From NCBI GenBank assembly GCA_025351525.1, contig JANXVV010000414.1, positions 1 to 8,248 on the forward strand: DNA of 8,248 bases, written 5' to 3'. Position 1 is the stretch's first letter. Each line of letters starts with the position of its first letter. This DNA is from Humisphaera sp. Its GTDB lineage: Bacteria; Planctomycetota; Phycisphaerae; Tepidisphaerales; Tepidisphaeraceae. This document shows, one piece after another, positions 6,012 to 8,248 of this stretch. The notes under the pieces were generated by a model. The model was not told the DNA's origin. It did no database searches and saw nothing but the letters and a program-made list of their open reading frames with translations. The position numbers and the translations under genes were made by a program.

Positions 6012-6842
6012 ATGATCGTCGTTCACACCCTTGCCGCCTGCCGTGCCGAACGCCAAAAGCTCGGGCGACTCGCGTTCATCCCCACCATGGGCGCGCTCCA
6101 CCCCGGCCATCTTTCCCTTTTTGCAACCGCCCGAAAACACGCCCCGCACGTTGCGGTCAGTCTCTTCGTCAACCCCACCCAATTCGGCCCGACGGAGGAT
6201 TTCACCAAATACCCGCGCCCGATCGAAACCGATCTGGCCCTGTGCGAAGCCGCCGGTGTCGATCTGGTCTTCAATCCTTCCCCCGAGGAAATGTATCGCC
6301 CCGGCACACCCGATCTGGTGGTCGATGTCCCCGGCCTGACGAGCATTCTCGAGGGCAAACATCGCCTCGGTCATTTCAAGGGCGTCTGCCTGATCGTCAC
6401 CAAATTATTCAACATCATCCGCCCTGACGCGGCCTTGTTCGGCCAAAAGGATTTTCAGCAACTTCGCATTCTCACCGCGATGGTGGAGGCGCTCGATCTG
6501 CCGGTCGAGATGGTGTCATGCCCGACCTTGCGCGATGCGGATGGTTTGGCGATGAGCAGCCGAAACCGGTATTTGTCGGCTGAAGATCGCGTGCGGGCGC
6601 TGTCGATCACGCGTGGATTGTTCGCCGCCGAGGCGGAATTCAAGCGGGGCATCACCCAGACCAACCGCCTGATCGCGACGATTCAAAAACCGATTCTCGA
6701 GCAACACGTCAACATCGATTATGTGGCAGCCGTCGATCCGGTGACACTGAAAAATATCGAGGTCGTCACCGGCCCGACGGTGCTGGCCGTCGCGGCGCGC
6801 GTGGGCAAGACGCGGCTCATCGATAACCTTGTGATCGCATGA
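6012..6842 (+). CDS. panC: Pantothenate synthetase
   Basis: 276 residues. PanC condenses pantoate with beta-alanine using ATP, through a pantoyl-adenylate, to form pantothenate in the cytoplasm. Visible motifs are PTMGALHPGH (24-33) with the HxGH nucleotidyl-transferase signature, FVNPTQF (52-58), GQKDFQQ (144-150) and DGLAMSSRNRYLS (177-189), the KMSKS-like loop region. Length is typical (about 280). The frame is open upstream to 5865, but family homology begins at Met6012, so this start is chosen although no ribosome binding site precedes it. panD, which supplies beta-alanine, begins 58 bases downstream, a clear functional pairing; panB is not in the window. The stop codon lies in a 13-base tandem duplication. 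Very confident. Confidence 0.96.
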   Translation: MIVVHTLAACRAERQKLGRLAFIPTMGALHPGHLSLFATARKHAPHVAVSLFVNPTQFGPTEDFTKYPRPIETDLALCEAAGVDLVFNPSPEEMYRPGTPDLVVDVPGLTSILEGKHRLGHFKGVCLIVTKLFNIIRPDAALFGQKDFQQLRILTAMVEALDLPVEMVSCPTLRDADGLAMSSRNRYLSAEDRVRALSITRGLFAAEAEFKRGITQTNRLIATIQKPILEQHVNIDYVAAVDPVTLKNIEVVTGPTVLAVAARVGKTRLIDNLVIA

Positions 6843-6856
6843 CATGATCGCATGAC
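6832..6856. repeat. 13-bp tandem duplication over the panC stop
   Basis: TGATCGCATGAC occurs at 6832-6843 and again at 6845-6856 (period 13). The first copy contains the panC stop TGA (6840-6842); the second lies in the panC-panD gap. It looks like a small slippage-type duplication. Confidence 0.6.
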
Positions 6857-6883
6857 CCCCTACCCGACACGCGTCGATTCTCC

Positions 6884-6889
6884 TACAAT
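6884..6889 (+). promoter_or_regulatory. Possible panD -10 box
   Basis: TACAAT, flanked as CCTACAATCC, ends 11 bases before the panD ATG (6901) and would give a leader of about five bases. No clear -35 is visible at the expected distance. It could give panD-lgt transcription in addition to read-through from panC. Confidence 0.35.
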
Positions 6890-6900
6890 CCCCCTTAAAG

Positions 6901-7272
6901 ATGCTCACGAAACTTCTGAAAGCGAAAATCCACCGGGCCACCGTCACCTTCACCGATGTGAATTACCACGGCAGCATTACCATCGACACCGAACTGCTGA
7001 AATCCAGCGGCCTGCTGCCCAACGAAGCCGTTATCGTTGCCGACTGCGACAACGGCAATCGCTTCGAGACCTACATCATTCCCGGTGAGCCCGGCAGCGG
7101 GATGATCGGCATCAACGGCGCTGCCGCCAAGCTCACGCAGGTCGGTCATCGCGTGATCGTGATGAGTTTTGTTTTGGCCACACCTGCCGAAATGGAAACG
7201 CACCGGTCGCGCGTCGTGATCGTCAATGAACGCAATCAATCGACCGAAGTGATCGAACACCAAACGATTTAA
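6901..7272 (+). CDS. panD: Aspartate 1-decarboxylase proenzyme
   Basis: 123 residues. PanD decarboxylates aspartate to beta-alanine, the substrate PanC uses next. It is a pyruvoyl enzyme made by self-cleavage between Gly24 and Ser25, and both are present (YHGSITID, 22-29). Other residues known to be important in E. coli PanD are at the same positions: Lys9, His11, Tyr22, Arg54, Tyr58 and Asn72 (in NGAAA, 72-76). Length is typical (about 126), so it should be processed to an active alpha/beta form; whether a PanM/PanZ-type maturation factor is needed cannot be seen. It is 58 bases after panC and one base before lgt. No Shine-Dalgarno is seen before the ATG. Very confident. Confidence 0.97.
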   Translation: MLTKLLKAKIHRATVTFTDVNYHGSITIDTELLKSSGLLPNEAVIVADCDNGNRFETYIIPGEPGSGMIGINGAAAKLTQVGHRVIVMSFVLATPAEMETHRSRVVIVNERNQSTEVIEHQTI

Positions 7273-7273
7273 C

Positions 7274-8242
7274 ATGCTTCAAGAACTCTTCCGCATTCCC
7301 GGCACCGGCATCTCCATCCACGGCTACGGGCTGATGCTCGTCCTCGGGTTTTTACTGGCGATGCAACTGGCGAAATTCCTGGCGGTGCGCAGCCGAATCG
7401 ACCCGGAAATTTTCGTCAACGCCGGATTGCTCGCACTCGTCACCGGTGTGATCGGCGCGCGGGTTTCGCATGTGCTTGAAAATTGGAGCCAGTACACCGA
7501 CCCGCATCGAACCGGCCTCGCCAACTTCAAAGACGCCATCAACCTCACCAGCGGCGGGCTGACCTACTACGGCGGGTTTCTGCTCGCGACGCCATCGCTC
7601 ATCGCCTACGCCCTTTACAAAAAAGTCCCGCTTCGCACCGGCATGGATATCATCGCCCCGGCACTGATGATCGGCCTCGGCATCGGTCGGATCGGATGCT
7701 TTCTCAACGGCTGCTGCTACGGGGTCGAGTGCAATCTCCCCTGGGCCGTGCAATTTCCTTATTACAGCAACACCTACCTCGAGCAGTACCGCGACAGGGA
7801 AATTCAACCGGCGAGGGAACTGTTGTATGACTCCCCCTTGGGCGTGCAGTTGAAAGACCCTGATCTGGCGAAGCAGCAAGGCTTGCAGAAGCTGATCGCC
7901 GCCGAGCGATTGAAAGTGCATCCGGTTCATCCGGCCCAGTTGTACAGCACCATCACCGCTCTTTTGTTGGCGGCGATTTTTGTGGCGTTTTATTCGTTGC
8001 CGCACGTGCCGGGACATGTTTTCGCACTGATGTGCGTGTTGGAAGGCGCGACGCGATTCCTGCTGGAGATGCTGCGCGTCGAGCCGGGCGTCGGTCCCAC
8101 GATCGGTGGGATGTCGCTGAGCTTGAGCATGTGGATCGGCGTGGGATTGGTCGTCACCGGCAGCGCGCTCTGGATCGGTTTCAGCAGGGCTGGAGGGATG
8201 AATCAAGGTGGCATGGGCGTTCCGCCCGTGCTTTTTTCTTAA
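7274..8242 (+). CDS. lgt: Prolipoprotein diacylglyceryl transferase
   Basis: 322 residues, an inner-membrane protein with several hydrophobic helices. Lgt moves diacylglycerol from phosphatidylglycerol to the lipobox cysteine of prelipoproteins, the first step of lipoprotein maturation. Seen: IHGYGLM near the N-terminus (15-21), SGGLTYYGGFL (93-103), the signature GRIGCFLNGCCYG (138-150), HPVHPAQLYS (216-225) and RFLLEMLR (261-268). By eye the catalytic His103 of E. coli aligns with Tyr99. About 50 extra residues (roughly 165-215) lie between the signature and the HPxQLY motif. The ATG is one base after the panD stop, with no ribosome binding site, suggesting coupled translation. The last 14 residues or so (from about 309) come from a palindromic repeat, and the stop lies beyond a T-tract. 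Family very likely; the variant active site deserves checking. Confidence 0.93.
   Translation: MLQELFRIPGTGISIHGYGLMLVLGFLLAMQLAKFLAVRSRIDPEIFVNAGLLALVTGVIGARVSHVLENWSQYTDPHRTGLANFKDAINLTSGGLTYYGGFLLATPSLIAYALYKKVPLRTGMDIIAPALMIGLGIGRIGCFLNGCCYGVECNLPWAVQFPYYSNTYLEQYRDREIQPARELLYDSPLGVQLKDPDLAKQQGLQKLIAAERLKVHPVHPAQLYSTITALLLAAIFVAFYSLPHVPGHVFALMCVLEGATRFLLEMLRVEPGVGPTIGGMSLSLSMWIGVGLVVTGSALWIGFSRAGGMNQGGMGVPPVLFS
8208..8237 (+). terminator. Terminator-like hairpin made from palindromic repeat copy 2
   Basis: Bases 8211-8219 pair with 8223-8231 (nine pairs, one G-T wobble) around a TTC loop, followed at once by six T residues (8232-8237): the form of an intrinsic terminator. The 23 bases 8208-8230 match 138-116 (reverse strand) at 19 positions, so the hairpin is a member of that repeat family. 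It lies inside lgt, whose TAA (8240-8242) is three bases beyond the T-run. An adjoining perfect 14-bp palindrome (8234-8247, centre CTTAAG) includes the stop codon. Confidence 0.7.
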
Positions 8243-8248
8243 GAAAAG

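Noticed and set aside
7352..8206. 284-codon minus-strand open frame opposite lgt
   Set aside because: It is a His/Arg/Gln-rich shadow of a clear membrane protein gene with no motifs.

Overview
The window is high-GC bacterial DNA carrying eight protein genes (housekeeping, biosynthetic and envelope) and no recognisable phage, CRISPR, toxin-antitoxin or defence genes. The short palindromic repeats between genes, the mostly absent Shine-Dalgarno sequences, the Thr/Pro/Gln-rich TonB linker and the lgt variant all suggest a planctomycete (Planctomycetota), possibly Phycisphaerae. That placement rests on memory of family style, not on a search, and is only moderately secure.

Layout. 1-140: a cluster of palindromic and direct repeats. 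158-739 (+): a LOG-family nucleoside-monophosphate phosphoribohydrolase whose stop codon lies inside a large palindrome (727-868). 935-2257 (+): a TonB-like energy transducer. 2312-3595 (+): tRNA pseudouridine synthase TruD. 3749-4519 (+): a short, divergent flagellin-like protein. 4596-5828 (-): argininosuccinate synthase ArgG, convergent with the flagellin-like gene and divergent from the next block. 6012-6842 (+): pantothenate synthetase PanC. 6901-7272 (+): aspartate 1-decarboxylase PanD. 7274-8242 (+): prolipoprotein diacylglyceryl transferase Lgt, whose last codons run through a repeat that has the form of an intrinsic terminator.

How the genes fit together. PanD makes beta-alanine and PanC joins it to pantoate, so 6012-7272 covers the last step of pantothenate (coenzyme A precursor) synthesis and its beta-alanine supply. 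Lgt follows panD by one base and is probably co-transcribed with it. The other genes have no evident shared pathway. No stretch without a gene exceeds about 200 bases.

I did not find a clear new multi-gene system. The signals most worth a second look are: the lgt stop codon placed beyond a terminator-like hairpin and T-tract; two genes whose 3' ends are supplied by repeats; a flagellin-like protein with no recognisable N-terminal D0 segment; a repeat family with copies near both ends of the window; and -10-like boxes placed so close to start codons that leaderless or near-leaderless mRNAs are likely.
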